The notes: a model not told the origin generated them from the letters alone. 64,000 nt of DNA from Symbiodinium natans (GCA_905221605.1 CAJNDS010000140.1:12501-76500); one strand, 5' to 3'. Counted from the first letter of the stretch, positions 38,357 to 48,528 are shown. Program-made: numbers and translations.

Positions 38357-38565
38357 ATATACTGAAGGGAATGAAGGCAGGCCGTGTTTTGTTGAAGTAA
38401 GGCGGACAGGCCTAGGATTATCACCGGATCTGGTCGGGAAATCTGATCCTCAACAGGGTTCAGGGTTTAGGGTTTAGGGTTTAGGGTTCAGGGTTTAGGG
38501 TTTAGGGTTTAGGGTTAGGTTTAGCGTTTCGGGTATAGCTTGATTCCTCGGAAGAGCCATTCAAG

Positions 38566-38668
38566 GAAAGAGGAGACGACCGTCTTCATTCGGCGAAACC
38601 CTTTCACCAGAGGCGGCATGCGCCACTGCTGCTTTGCAGAATTCAGGCCAGAGCTGCTGTGTATCAGG
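38566..38668 (+). CDS. Exon with kinase-like peptide (tentative)
   Basis: Acceptor CATTCAAG|G, 34 codons (ETTVFIRRNPFTRGGMRHCC, FAEFRPELLCI), donor GTTTCGGG, a telomeric variant. NPFTRGGMRHCC recalls the PFAxGxMRxAY start of alpha-kinase domains, but only one motif is visible and this is a guess. Confidence 0.45.
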
Positions 38669-38805
38669 GTTTCGGGTTTAGGGTTTAGGCATTGAGGTGG
38701 GTCGGAGACCTACCGGTCCCCAGCTACGACCTTTCTGTGGCTGAATATTCACAACGCCCACCCAGCTCCCCATCCAAACTGCGTAGCAAAGACAAACCCA
38801 ACAAC

Positions 38806-38909
38806 TTGGGACGTTCGCCCCCTGATACTAACAGTCCTTAATAGGGATTGTAGTACCCCCTATTGTAATCACAATGAATGACTGTTAGTATACGGGGGGG
38901 ACATCCCAA
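38806..38909. mobile_element. Family D inverted-repeat element
   Basis: TTGGGACGTTCGCCCCCTGA...ACGGGGGGGACATCCCAA with the inner AACAGTCCTTAATAGGGATT palindrome. Confidence 0.75.
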
Positions 38910-39188
38910 CCAACAACCCTCAAGCAAAAACTCGAATGTTAAACCCTAAACCCTAAATCCTAAACCCTAAACCCTAAACCCTAAACCCTAAACCCTCAAA
39001 GCACCGAGGCTATGGTTTCCGCGATCCTGGCCACTCGCCTGCCTCCGTCGACGTCGGCTTGGAAACAGCTCTCTTTTCTTTCTAAGTCTTGGTATTGGTA
39101 GCCCAGTGGTACCCTTTTCGGATTTAGGGTTTAGGGTTTAGGGTTTAGGGCTAGGCGGGCCCATAAGGAACCCATGCTTTTTGCGCAG

Positions 39189-39228
39189 TTCTCCTTTACC
39201 TGGTTCGAGAATTTCCGCAAATACCACC
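39189..39228 (+). CDS. Short exon
   Basis: Acceptor TTTTTGCGCAG|T, 13 codons (FSFTWFENFRKYH), donor GTTTCCTTG. Aromatic-rich and protein-like but short. It lies after a truncated family A left end with TTTAGGG (39095-39151). Confidence 0.35.
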
Positions 39229-39559
39229 GTTTCCTTGATTCCGGCCATTACCTTATCCCCGCATTTTTTGTGAAAATGTCATGTATATTTTTTAGGCATC
39301 CGTAAACTGCACTGGTATTTGTGGGGTTTCTGCACTGCTTCACACTTTCGTTGTGTACGAAACTAAGGCCCCTTTTGCTTGCATCCGCTTCTGCCCAGCC
39401 CTGGGTCTAAATAACACGTTTCTTCACCATAGTTAGAAGACAGCATCCATGGCCCAGCCATGATGACGTCCATGGTCTAATCCCCTTTTAGTAGTTATTA
39501 TAGGAAGGGGGACCCTCCTTGTACGCAAAAAGTGGCGGGAGGTTTTCTTCTTGTGACAG

Positions 39560-39630
39560 CTCCAGGTCTGGAGAGTGGCCACAAGCGCATGCGCATGGTG
39601 GCCAAGAAGCAGCAGCACGGCTGGCTAAGG
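39560..39630 (+). CDS. Basic exon
   Basis: Acceptor TTCTTGTGACAG|CT, 23 codons (PGLESGHKRMRMVAKKQQHG), donor GTCTGCGGG. Strongly basic, possibly nucleic-acid binding. Family unknown. Confidence 0.42.
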
Positions 39631-40458
39631 GTCTGCGGGCTTGGAGTTGAAGGGGTTTTTGTTTTCGTTTTGGTTTTTTGGGTGTTTTGGGGTGTTTGGG
39701 TTTTTTGTGTTTTTTGTTTTTTTTGGCTTTTCTGGGTTTTGGAGTACTATACTTTAATACTTTTTTTGGTTCTGGGTTCCTATTATAGTTACTTGTACCT
39801 AAAAAGTATATACTTGTTTTCCAGGGTCTACTCCAAAGCTGGGTTTTGGGTTCTGGGCCAAACCGGGCGGGAGCACAGCTAAGCTCGTTGCTAGAGAGGT
39901 TTATAGGTCAACGGGTTTAGGGTTTATAGGGTTTAGGGTTTAGGAGACCTGAAGCAAAAAGGGTATAGAGTGTAGGGTATTGTAATGGGCGTTTTGTAAG
40001 GGTAAGGCACATTCATGAGAATTCGGAGCCCTAGAATCGCTATGGTTCAAATCGTGAAATCTAGATCCAGGGTTGGGCGCACCTGAAATAAACCCTAAAC
40101 CCGCAACCGCAAGGCCTAGGAGAAAAGGGACCTTCACACACACACACAGACACGTGAAGCAGGTCTACAGGATGGCCATTGGTGGGTGTATACAAGGTTC
40201 CTTATACAAGTTGTGAGGGTACGTAAGGGGTGTCCTTCTTTGGATGCCAAACATGTACTCGCCACCCTGCCCTGCATGAGTAGATTCAGGGCCAGAGGAG
40301 TTTAAACAGTTTCATCCCTAGCGGCCTCGAACTTCACACAAGCCTAAACCCTAAACCCTAAACCCTAAACCCTAAACCGCATTTCCAGGAAATGGGTCAC
40401 GGAGCCTGATGTCGATCCACTGCACCTCTCTTGAATTCTGGGCTGTCAGGGCTTCAGG

Positions 40459-40602
40459 TTGGGATGTTCCCCTTATACTAGCAGTCCTTATCTGGGATTA
40501 TAGTAGGTTTAGGGTTTAGGGTGTAGGGTTTAGGGTTTAGGGTTTAGGGCCCCCTATTATAGCGTCTATGAAGGACTGTTAGTACAAGGGGAAAAATCCC
40601 AA
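40459..40602. mobile_element. Family D element with internal TTTAGGG tract
   Basis: Left arm TTGGGATGTTCCCCTTATAC...ATTATAGTA, then TTTAGGG/TGTAGGG units (40507-40548), then right arm CTATGAAGGACTGTTAGTAC...AAAAATCCCAA. The telomeric tract is in the loop between intact arms. Confidence 0.7.
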
Positions 40603-40799
40603 GCTTCAGGCTTAGACTTTTCAGGTGTTCCCCGAATTCTAAAACCCTCAACCCTGCAAAGCCTGAACTCCTGGTACCCTAGCTCCCGAAGCCTCAAAAG
40701 GTTTTTGGGTTTAGGGATGAGGGTTTCGGGGAGGTTCATGGGTGGAATGTGCAAAAAAAAAGCTCGGGAGTTCGACAGGCTCGACGCTCCCAAGCCCTA

Positions 40800-41470
40800 A
40801 GCTCTGAGCCCTAAACCATAAAACCCTAAACCCTTAACCCTTAACCCTTAACCCGTAACCCTTAACCCTTAACCCTAAACCCTAAACCCTAAAACCCTAA
40901 ACCCTAAACCCTAAACCGCCCAAGCCCAGCCCCAAGTCCTGTGAGCCTGCAAGGCCATACTAGGACAGGCTAAGACCTGTCGGTGACAGGAGCCGAAGCC
41001 TTCAGCCCAGGCCCTATAAGCCCCAAAACCCTAAACCCGAGCCCTAAACCCTAAACCCTAAACCCTAAACCCTAAACCGCGCCTCAAGCCCTTTTAACCG
41101 CCAAGTCCTAAGCCCTCAGCCCTATAATAAGCTACTGAAGCCAAGGCCAGGTTACTGAAGTCCTTATCACCCCTAAGCCCTGAGCCCTACCCAAAGGCTC
41201 CTATGTAGTACCTTTTTGGGGTAGTATACTAGAATCCCCTATAAGTAACCCAAAAAGGAGCTCCAGTAGAATGTATTGAAACAAAACCCTTAAGTCCTTG
41301 CAACCCCTTAAGCCCTAAGCCCTCTTGGCTACCAAAAACACCCTTAGGTCCTTGGGCCCTCGACATCTTGGCCAGTCTCCTAGACCCTGAACCCCAAACC
41401 CTAAACCCTAAACCCTAAACCCTAAACCCTAGGGTTTCGGGTTTAGGGTTTAGGGTGAGCCCCTAAACCC
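40800..41470. other. CCCTAAA, CCCTTAA and family F stretch without gene
   Basis: CCCTTAA variant block (40835-40880), several CCCTAAA tracts, and a family F left half at 41188-41264 (TACCCAAAGGCTCCTATGTA...). A short perfect telomeric palindrome lies at 41401-41455 (CCCTAAA units meeting TTTAGGG units). Confidence 0.6.
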
Positions 41471-41492
41471 CTAGTCTCTCCCGCATGACAAG

Positions 41493-41618
41493 AGTTGACT
41501 CTCGGAGGACGTCTGTCGACATCTACGCGAAGCAGACTGCGGTGCCTTGGCTCCGCACTGATGGCCCGTGCGGGCTTGAGGGCTTCGTGACGTGCCCTTT
41601 TCTGTTCGTGTCAGGACG
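41493..41618 (+). CDS. Exon, unknown protein
   Basis: Acceptor GACAAG|A (or ATG start at 41485), about 42 codons (RRTSVDIYAKQTAVPWLRTD, GPCGLEGFVTCPFLFVSG), donor GCCTTGGGAG of a family E element. Convincing protein character; no family. Confidence 0.5.
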
Positions 41619-41802
41619 GCCTTGGGAGTTTTTTTTTGTTTGTTTTCTCATATTTTCCTTAAGAGAGGATCGTATTCAGGAATGTTTTCCCTTACTTGGG
41701 TTTAAGAGAGGATCATATTCGGGAATGTTCTCCCTTACTTGGGTTTAAGAGGGGATCATCTCCAGAACATGTTTTGCAGAGGGTTTTAGGGGCCATCCTG
41801 GG
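41619..41802 (+). mobile_element. Family E element with triplicated core
   Basis: GCCTTGGGAG..., then TTAAGAGAGGATCRTATTCRGG three times (about 41661, 41703 and 41743), then CAGAGGGTTTTAGGGGCCATCC. A family H element (41827-41977) follows. Confidence 0.6.
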
Positions 41803-41991
41803 TGTGGTTTGAAGGTTACTGAGGTTTATAGGGTTCTTAAGGGGGGACGGTTCATGGGGGGGTAGGTACTTGGGGGGCCTTTGGGAAGCTTGGGAGTAGT
41901 AGGGAATAGTAGGGAGTATTAGGAAACCCGGGTTACATACCCCCCTTGAACCCCCTCCTCCCATAAGAACCCTATAAAAGGTGTTGGACAG

Positions 41992-42120
41992 CTCGCCTGT
42001 CGAACAAACAGCGCCTCCATTGCTCAGATGTCGTTTCGGAGAGGGCGTCGTATGAGCCCTCCGCTGAAAGCCCAGAATGATGAGTCGGAATTGCAAGATT
42101 TTCTGGGAGACCGAGTCTAG
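41992..42120 (+). CDS. Terminal-type exon
   Basis: Acceptor GTGTTGGACAG|C, 42 codons (SFRRGRRMSPPLKAQNDESE, LQDFLGDRV), TAG 42118-42120. Another frame is open for 28 codons. Good coding character after a family H element. Confidence 0.42.
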   Translation, partial: LACRTNSASIAQMSFRRGRRMSPPLKAQNDESELQDFLGDRV

Positions 42121-42280
42121 CAGAGTCCGATGCAGGTCTCACGTTTAAGCCAGCAAAAGCCAGGAAACGGACAAGAGAACCCCCAAACAAGGAGAACCCA
42201 TAGCACGACAAAGGCCCGAAGAAAAGGACCAACGAAAACACAACTCCACCTGTTTTAGAATTCTGGGTGATCGCTGTCTC

Positions 42281-42342
42281 TTGGGATGTTCCGGTACAAC
42301 AATCCCTAGTAAGGACTGTTAGTCTAAGGCGGAACATCCCAA
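42281..42342. mobile_element. Short family D element
   Basis: TTGGGATGTTCCGG...AAGGCGGAACATCCCAA, 62 bp, core mostly deleted. It sits 20 bp upstream of the acceptor of the next exon. Confidence 0.65.
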
Positions 42343-42363
42343 GCCATCGCACTTTCCTCTGAG

Positions 42364-42459
42364 GTGGCCCACTACTATGCCCGAGGATTCCAGAAGGAGG
42401 TAGAGCGCCAAACAGGGAAGCTGATCAACCTCGACTTTGCCCCCCGGGCTATGTCTTAG
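42364..42459 (+). CDS. Terminal exon, unknown protein
   Basis: Acceptor CTTTCCTCTGAG|G, 31 codons (VAHYYARGFQKEVERQTGKL, INLDFAPRAMS), TAG 42457-42459. Very protein-like, amphipathic. The upstream exon of the same gene is not certain. Confidence 0.55.
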   Translation: MAHYYARGFQKEVERQTGKLINLDFAPRAMS

Positions 42460-42500
42460 CCACTTGAAGGTTCATGGGTAGTTGTGAGTGGTTTCAGCTG

Positions 42501-42914
42501 CTTGAAGGTTCATGGCTAGTTGTAAGTAGGGTTTGACGTAAGGGAGCCTGAAAATCACAACCTCATTTCGGGTACTTCTAATCTACTGATTAAGTACCCA
42601 TGAACCTCCAAGTAGTTAGTAAGGAAACTAGGCAGGCCCGTGGAATGCTTTTGGTGTTGCCTTATTGGGGAGAGGATCTCATCTAGATCTTGCGCACAAC
42701 TTTTAAGGGCCTAGCAACCCGTGCAACCCTGAAACACGTGTAGCCCTTAAGCCGTAGGGCCTGTGAGCTATGCTGACAGACCCGCTTAATCTTATATCCC
42801 TAAACCCTTGACCCAAAACACCTTGAAGGTCTGTGAGTAGGGTTATAAGCCCTAATTCAGCATATAGGGTACCTTTCTTATAACCCTACTTATAACTACC
42901 CATGAACCTTCAAG
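42501..42914. mobile_element. Family C copies
   Basis: 42501-42613: CTTGAAGGTTCATGGCTAG...GTACCCATGAACCTCCAAG, preceded by a lone left end at 42462. 42822-42914: CTTGAAGGTCTGTGAGTAGG...CTACCCATGAACCTTCAAG. Confidence 0.65.
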
Positions 42915-43114
42915 TAGATCTCGATGACAGCTCCTTCGTGGGGGGCGACAGAATCTCGACAGCACCATGTGTAAAGCAATGCGGTAGAACTAGGTACTGA
43001 ATAGAACCCTAAACCCTCCAGCCGTAAACTAGGATTTAGGGTTTAGGGTTTAGGGTTTAACTCCTATGAGCCCTGCACATAAGCCCTACACCTGCGGGGT
43101 CTTGGCAGCCCAAG

Positions 43115-43184
43115 GTTCCTTGCTACGCGTACCGGCCCATTGCGGCCGAGGATGAAGACTTGGAAGGATTCTGTGGGAAGCTGA
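43115..43184 (+). CDS. Exon ending at a telomeric donor
   Basis: Acceptor CAGCCCAAG|G, 23 codons plus one base (VPCYAYRPIAAEDEDLEGFC), donor GTTTAGG at 43185. Splices in phase to 43356: A+GG gives Arg and an open frame to a stop. Confidence 0.55.
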
Positions 43185-43355
43185 GTTTAGGGTTTAGGGT
43201 TTAGGGTTTAGGGCCTAGGACCTCAGGTCCGTTGCCCACAAAGGGTTTAGGGTTTAGAGGAAGCTGATTAGAGGGCCCAGTTAAGTCTGAAATCCTGGTC
43301 CGAAAGCTACGACTGGCACCAACAATCTGCATGCTGTTTAGCGTGTGGGGTTCAG

Positions 43356-43447
43356 GGGAAGTACTACGAGCAGTTCGCCACAGTACCGTCGCAGTTTTCG
43401 AAGATCCTAGACAGTTGTTGCAATTATTGAAATTCGAGGGGCTTTAA
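43356..43447 (+). CDS. Terminal exon of the same gene
   Basis: Acceptor GGGTTCAG|GG. In the phase set by 43115-43184 it reads EVLRAVRHSTVAVFEDPRQL, LQLLKFEGL, TAA 43445-43447. The long uninterrupted helix in the expected phase supports splicing out 43185-43355, which starts with TTTAGGG repeats. Family unknown. Confidence 0.55.
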
Positions 43448-43927
43448 GAAGAACCCTATAAACCCTACAAAACCTTATAAACCCTTGTAAACCTACAAAG
43501 CCTTCAAAGCCTATAAGCCAGATAAACGCAGGCCATCACGAGTGAACAAATGCATCCTAGCTAAACCCCAAACGCTCAACCCTCCACCCGATGTACCTGC
43601 TGAAGCAGTGTTGGTCAACCAAAACCTTTCACTGGCTCTTAGCACTTTTTTTTGCCCTACACCCTATACCCTAAACCCTAGTCGCGCTCAGTTGCTCAGA
43701 TGTCAACCAGTGAGCTGATTGTGATTGGACTGCTGATGGCTGAGGTGGGGAGCAATTTGTCAGCGGGGAGTTCGTCAAGCTGCCTGTCTCGACATCAGTG
43801 GGGTGTTCTTTCGATGTCGTTGTCAAGTCAAAGCCCGTTGTCAAGTTAAAACCCAGAACCCTGAACCCTGAACCCTAAACCCTAAACCCTAAACCCTAAA
43901 CCCTAAACCCGGTGGGTTTCTTCAAAG

Positions 43928-44019
43928 GCTTGCCCTGCAAAGCCTCAGAACCACCGGCTGCCATTCAGCCAAGCTCTCGGCCCTCCTGTGAAGGGCTGAG
44001 GGCCTTCTCGACAGCCCGG
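43928..44019 (+). CDS. Exon ending at a telomeric donor
   Basis: CTTCAAAG|GC, 30 codons (LPCKASEPPAAIQPSSRPSC, EGLRAFSTAR), phase 0, donor GTTTAGG at 44020. Pro/Ser-rich. An ATG-led open piece at 43700-43846 may be the gene start. Confidence 0.42.
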
Positions 44020-44092
44020 GTTTAGGGTTTAGGGTTTGGGGTTTAGGGTTTAGGGTTCAGGGTTCAGGGTTTAGGGTTTAGGGTTTCATCAG

Positions 44093-44134
44093 GGGTGGGT
44101 TCCTGGCGTGACTTTGCAAGCCAGTTGCAAAAGG
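44093..44134 (+). CDS. Short exon beside a three-unit telomeric insert
   Basis: Acceptor TTTCATCAG|G. Two open readings: phase 0 GWVPGVTLQASCKR (matching 44019), or GSWRDFASQLQK one base on. It ends at GTTTAGGGTTTAGGGTTTAG (44135-44154), which contains an in-frame stop in the phase-0 reading. Confidence 0.4.
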
Positions 44135-44154
44135 GTTTAGGGTTTAGGGTTTAG

Positions 44155-44297
44155 GACATCCAGGATTGGTTGAAGGCTTGGCTGCAGGTGGCCTGTAATC
44201 TTTTTTGGGGGTAGTATAAAACTCCTTCAAACCCAGAGGCTAACCTTTTTTCGGCAAGGGAACAGCACCGAAGAAGGCACAGCTGGAACCTGTGTAG
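44155..44297 (+). CDS. Two last exons around a family K element
   Basis: GACATCCAGG... gives DIQDWLKAWLQ (44155-44187), donor GTGGCC; a family K element is 44188-44276; then GCACAGCTGG... gives AQLEPV and TAG 44295-44297. Phase 0 throughout. A compact gene end. Confidence 0.45.
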
Positions 44298-44686
44298 GTT
44301 TGGGTTTTTTAGGGTTTAGGCTTTAGGCTTTAGGCTTTAGGGTTTAGGGTTTAGGGTTTAGGGTCACATCACCATGCAGGGCGTGTGTTGTGGTGCGTGC
44401 CAAGGTTCAAGTCCTCTCCCAACCCGGCCCACCCAAATTATGACCTTGGTCGGGTTCAGGGTTTCATCAATTTGTAGTCGGCTGTCTCATCAAATTGTTG
44501 TATGAATCCCGGCTCGAGGTTTGCGCCTTGGACTTCATAGCTTGGGGGAAGGGTCTGAAGGTGTCAAGTTCGAATCTTTTTTAAATAAATTCCGGAATGT
44601 TCCAGGCGGGTCAGAGGGAGGCCAGCCGTGGAGCGGCCCAGGAGGGCCCCTGAATGCCCTTTTCCTGGCACTGTGCTGGAACCCTC

Positions 44687-44781
44687 TCAGACCCCTGAGA
44701 TCGGTCTCACCCTGCCTTCAAAACGTCCTTAACAGAATATCCCTCATGCTGGGAGACGCTGTGGAGAGGGGTCTGAGACCC
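44687..44781. repeat. Inverted repeat in a single-copy stretch
   Basis: CTCAGACCCCTGAGA and GAGGGGTCTGAGACC face each other over about 65 bp. The stretch 44300-44840 has no exon I would defend apart from a short piece at 44520-44570. Confidence 0.45.
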
Positions 44782-45022
44782 TCCTGCCTAAATCCTAAAT
44801 CCTAAAGTTCGAACCGGTCCGACCCGACTCTTTAGGGTCATACAGTTCTAGCACGCGCTGCAACTGTCGCGACAGTTCCGGAGCTGGCAGGGGCTATGGC
44901 CCCCTGCACGCTCGCTACTGCTCACCGCAGCTCCCGCAGCTCGCTTTAGTGTAGGGTTTAGGTTTTAGGGGTTGGGGCCTATAGGGTTTTTTTAGGGTTT
45001 AAAAGTTTGTCTCCCTCTAAAG

Positions 45023-45096
45023 CCATCGAGCATAGGCTCACCTCCAATGCTGGCTTCGTCAACCGCGAGGAGTTCGCCCAGCCTGAGGGACGGGGG
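45023..45096 (+). CDS. Exon before a duplicated-target telomeric insert
   Basis: Acceptor CTCTAAAG|CC, 24 codons (IEHRLTSNAGFVNREEFAQP EG). GTTGCGGGG follows at 45097 and again at 45158 after CCCTAAA units. Without the insert the frame would end GVAGE-stop a few codons on. Confidence 0.48.
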
Positions 45097-45166
45097 GTTG
45101 CGGGGAACCCTGAACCCTAAACCCTAATCCGTACACCCTAAACCCTAAACCCTAACAGTTGCGGGG
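45097..45166. repeat. CCCTAAA insert with 9-bp target duplication
   Basis: GTTGCGGGG at 45097-45105 and 45158-45166 flank about 52 bp of CCCTGAA/CCCTAAA units with one CCGTACA interruption. Duplication of coding sequence on both sides indicates insertion rather than simple expansion. Confidence 0.65.
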
Positions 45167-45719
45167 GAGTGAGACGAAGGAACCTCCAGCCGCGGGAAGT
45201 AAGTGGAAGACTCATGGCGAACCATGGCCATTGTTATGTGGTTGCTACACTTTGAATAGTAGACCAGACTATTTGAGTATTATATTCTGATTTCGATATA
45301 CAATATTTGTATTACATGTTGATTCTATTGTAATCCCAAGCAATCACGAAATCTTTCGGACTGCGTTGGTTTGGAAGGCAGGTCTGTTGCTTTTGAGGTG
45401 TCTTGTTTTTTTGTCAGGCTTTCGCTTCGAGGTGTGAGTCTTAGCAGCGGCAGAGTCCGGTGCCCCAAACAGGGCAAAGAGCGTGGGTGTTTTGGGCTAT
45501 CCCGTGATGCCGGCATGACGTGATGCCATGATGCCGATGCAACCAGGACCCCTTCAAGAAACATTCTCTATATAGCCGCAGCAGAATGCCCTAAAGCCGC
45601 CCGATAGCAAAAACCCAAAGCCCTGAACCCTGCGTGCGCGAGCGAGTGTGGGAGTCGAAGCCTTAAGGTACAACCTAAACCGAAACCTTAAACCCTCTAA
45701 ACCCCAAACCCTCATCGAG

Positions 45720-45803
45720 TCTCCAAGTGCCAGGTACGGGGGCCACGCTGTGTTCGGATCTGCTTTCTCCCACTACACTTTCCACTATAGCAGCGGTCTC
45801 TTG
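45720..45803 (+). CDS. Exon, unknown protein
   Basis: Acceptor CTCATCGAG|T, 28 codons, phase 0 (SPSARYGGHAVFGSAFSHYT, FHYSSGLL), donor GTAGGGTTTAGG with telomeric units beginning two bases in. Aromatic-rich. Confidence 0.45.
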
Positions 45804-46286
45804 GTAGGGTTTAGGGTTTAGGGTTTAGATCACTTTGGGTTCAGGGTTTAGGCTTTTGGGTTCAGGGTTCCAGGGTTCAAGACAAGGGTTTCGGGGTTTG
45901 GGGGATTAAACGCCGAGGGGCCTCACTGCGAATTCAAAAAACGGGATCAGGGTTTAGGAGTTTTGAGGCTCAGGATTTGTGGGATCGGGGCATTGGGATT
46001 GTAAGCCGGACGCCTACAGGGTATCTTGGGCCTTGCTTGGGGGTGAGGTGGGAAGGGGTCTTTGAGAGATGGCGGTTGCTTCAAGGGCTTGTGGAGGTCC
46101 TTCACTTCCAGAAGGATCCCGAATGCAGTGACGCTTCCTGAGCCTCAAACCCTAAACCCTAAACCCTAAACCCTAAACCCTAAACCCTAAACCCTAAACC
46201 CTAAACCCGCCATCTTCACTTCCAGACGAAGCCGCAGGAAAGCACCCCGAAACCAAGAAGCACCATCTTCACTTCCGTAATCTCAG

Positions 46287-46356
46287 AACAAGACCGCGCA
46301 GCCGAAGAAGATGGCTCCTTCCACCCTCGAATCCATCCAGAATGCCATTTTTGAGG
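46287..46356 (+). CDS. Exon with telomeric donor, possibly N-terminal
   Basis: Acceptor CGTAATCTCAG|A, 23 codons plus one base (NKTAQPKKMAPSTLESIQNA), donor GTTTAGG at 46357. The Met at codon 9 could be the start. CCATCTTCACTTCC is duplicated just upstream (46209 and 46262). Confidence 0.48.
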
Positions 46357-46697
46357 GTTTAGGGTTTAGGGGTTTAGGGTTTAGGGTTTAGGGTTTCGGA
46401 GTTTCTTAAGGCCGAATAGCTCGTCCTGGAAGACACCCTGCTTGCCCTAAGCTCCTAAGCCTCGAAACCCTAAAGCCCTAACGCGGCGGATGGGGAAAAA
46501 ACCGCATAAGAAGCCCTTGAACGCGCATCCCGGGAGCCTCCTAGACCCTAAACCCTAAACCCTAAACCCTAAACTCTAAACCCTAGTAAGGAGCACTCTT
46601 GGTCGCCGACATCCAGGGAGTCTGCAGTGGCCACCGGGACGATGGGCGCAAAGGGAGGCCCCCCCCCCCCCCACCCATGAGCCTGAAGTCGTGGGGA

Positions 46698-46850
46698 TGC
46701 CCTAAACCCTAAACCCTAAACCCTAAACCCTAAACCCTAAACCCTAAACCCTAAAACCCTAAACCCTAAACCCTAAACCCTAGCAGTCCTGAGTAGGAAT
46801 TATCCTAGAATGCATGTTAAGGACTGTTAGTATAAGGGCGAACATCCCAA
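46698..46850. mobile_element. Family D right half behind a CCCTAAA tract
   Basis: CCCTAAA units (46698-46782) run directly into AGCAGTCCTGAGTAGGAATT...AAGGACTGTTAGTATAAGGG...AACATCCCAA. The left terminus is missing and replaced by telomeric repeat. Confidence 0.65.
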
Positions 46851-47671
46851 CCTAAGCCCTTCAACCCCATTTCAGAGAGCTTGGGGTTTCGGGTTGCGGC
46901 TTCGATGTGGAGAAGAGCCTGCTTAGGGTATAGGGGTTAGGGTTTAGGGTTTAGGGCTTAGGGCTTAGGGCTTTTAGGGTCTCGGGTGTAATGGTGGGGG
47001 TGAACATCTGGCTAGACTTGAGCCCAGTAGCAGAAGGATGGTGCGCTGGCTCGACAAAACGAGGTCTTTATCAAAGATAGGGGCATCTCCCAAAAGAGGG
47101 CCCTCCCCCCCCCCCTCCCAAAAAAGAGACAAATATAAATAAATAAATATAAATATAAATATATATACATATATATATACATATATGTTATATTTATATA
47201 TACAACCCAAAGACACCCTCTACTTTGAAAATCCCGTCCTGTGATGGAAATCCCGGGCATTTCAGCATCCATTCCGGAAAGATAGGGTGTTCACAGCTCC
47301 GAGTGACGCGGAACCACACCCTCCCTTCGATTGGGGTTTAGTGCTTCGGGTTTCTGGTGCTCTGAGTCTGGGTTCAAAAGGGTTTAGGGTTTAGGGTAAT
47401 TGCGGCATCACTACTCGCGCTATTGTGAGTGGTTTGCTGTTACCGGGCTGCTGCATCACGAGGCCTGTTGCAAAAAAGGGTAACATTGTACCATCATAGG
47501 ACACGGCTTGTTAATGCCCCGCCCTGAAGTATTTTAGATTGCAATACAATGCCCAACGCTTCCTCCCCATGACACAAACACTTCTTTCCTTAAATTTGCT
47601 TTAAGAGGTGTTTAGGACCAACCTAGTTTACCCTCCTCCACACGCCCCATGCATGGCACACAAAAAAAGCT

Positions 47672-47790
47672 GTGCAAGCGGCTGACAGGAAGGCTCCAAA
47701 CAGAGAAGATGAGAACCGCTCCTGGGTGCTGAGCGACCCGCAGGCCGAACCATTGGGACGCAAAACCCTTCCTCAAGAAACCAAAACCTA
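47672..47790 (+). CDS. Exon before a family G element
   Basis: After GTGCAAG, an open frame AADRKAPNREDENRSWVLSD, PQAEPLGRKTLPQETKTY. The next element begins ATTGCTTAAGAACC, offering a GC donor. Charged and disordered-looking. Start not certain. Confidence 0.42.
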
Positions 47791-47892
47791 CCAATTGCTT
47801 AAGAACCCCCAAGCAAATCAACATATTCTTCCTTATAAGGGTAATATAGGGATTGTTTTTGTTTTGTTTTTTGATGTTTCGTAAGCAAATAG
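47791..47892. mobile_element. Family G element
   Basis: CCAATTGCTTAAGAACCCCC...CTTATAAGGGTAATATAGGG...TTTCGTAAGCAAATAG. No G run in this copy. Confidence 0.65.
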
Positions 47893-48301
47893 TAGCAAAA
47901 CCTATCTGTTGTTGAGGTTATTGCGGTAACCTACAAAAGCGTTGGTTTTGGCAATCGTCTTGGCTTCTGAATAAAGGTAATCCCCAAACCCACCTTACAT
48001 CGATGGGTACGGGATCATACTGTACTTGTAGGCTACAGCTCCCTAGATGGGGGGGGGGGGGTGGTATTGATTTGGGAAACTGGCTTTTTAAGGCAAAGCA
48101 TTAAAGCCATAACGCCTTTTCCTTAAAGGTTGATGCGAGTCCGCTCACGGGCGGCAAGAACAGCTTGTTACTCTGAGTTCTTGTTAAATTAAGTCCTCAT
48201 AGTGTAGAGTATAAAGGTGGAGATAGGGCTTGCGTCAGGAGTGGGAAAAGTGATGTATTTGTTAAGGAACCACACAGGGCTCACTGGTATCATGGTCGAG
48301 G

Positions 48302-48320
48302 ACAGCTTGCAGCTCACACA

Positions 48321-48352
<32 letters not shown>

Positions 48353-48380
48353 CACTCACTCTCTCTCTCTATATATAATA
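48302..48380. repeat. (CA)n/(CGCA)n/(CT)n/(TA)n microsatellite
   Basis: Simple repeats; the stretch 47900-48520 holds no gene evidence. Confidence 0.9.
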
Positions 48381-48528
48381 TTCATTTGTATGTTTTTTTA
48401 TACTTGCAATGTCAGGTACTAAGATCATTAACCAGTATGAAATTGTGCATACTGCAATATGTATGTATATGTATATAGATATAGTGTGGCATTTTTCAGA
48501 ATCAAATGGATGTATGTATGTATGTTTG

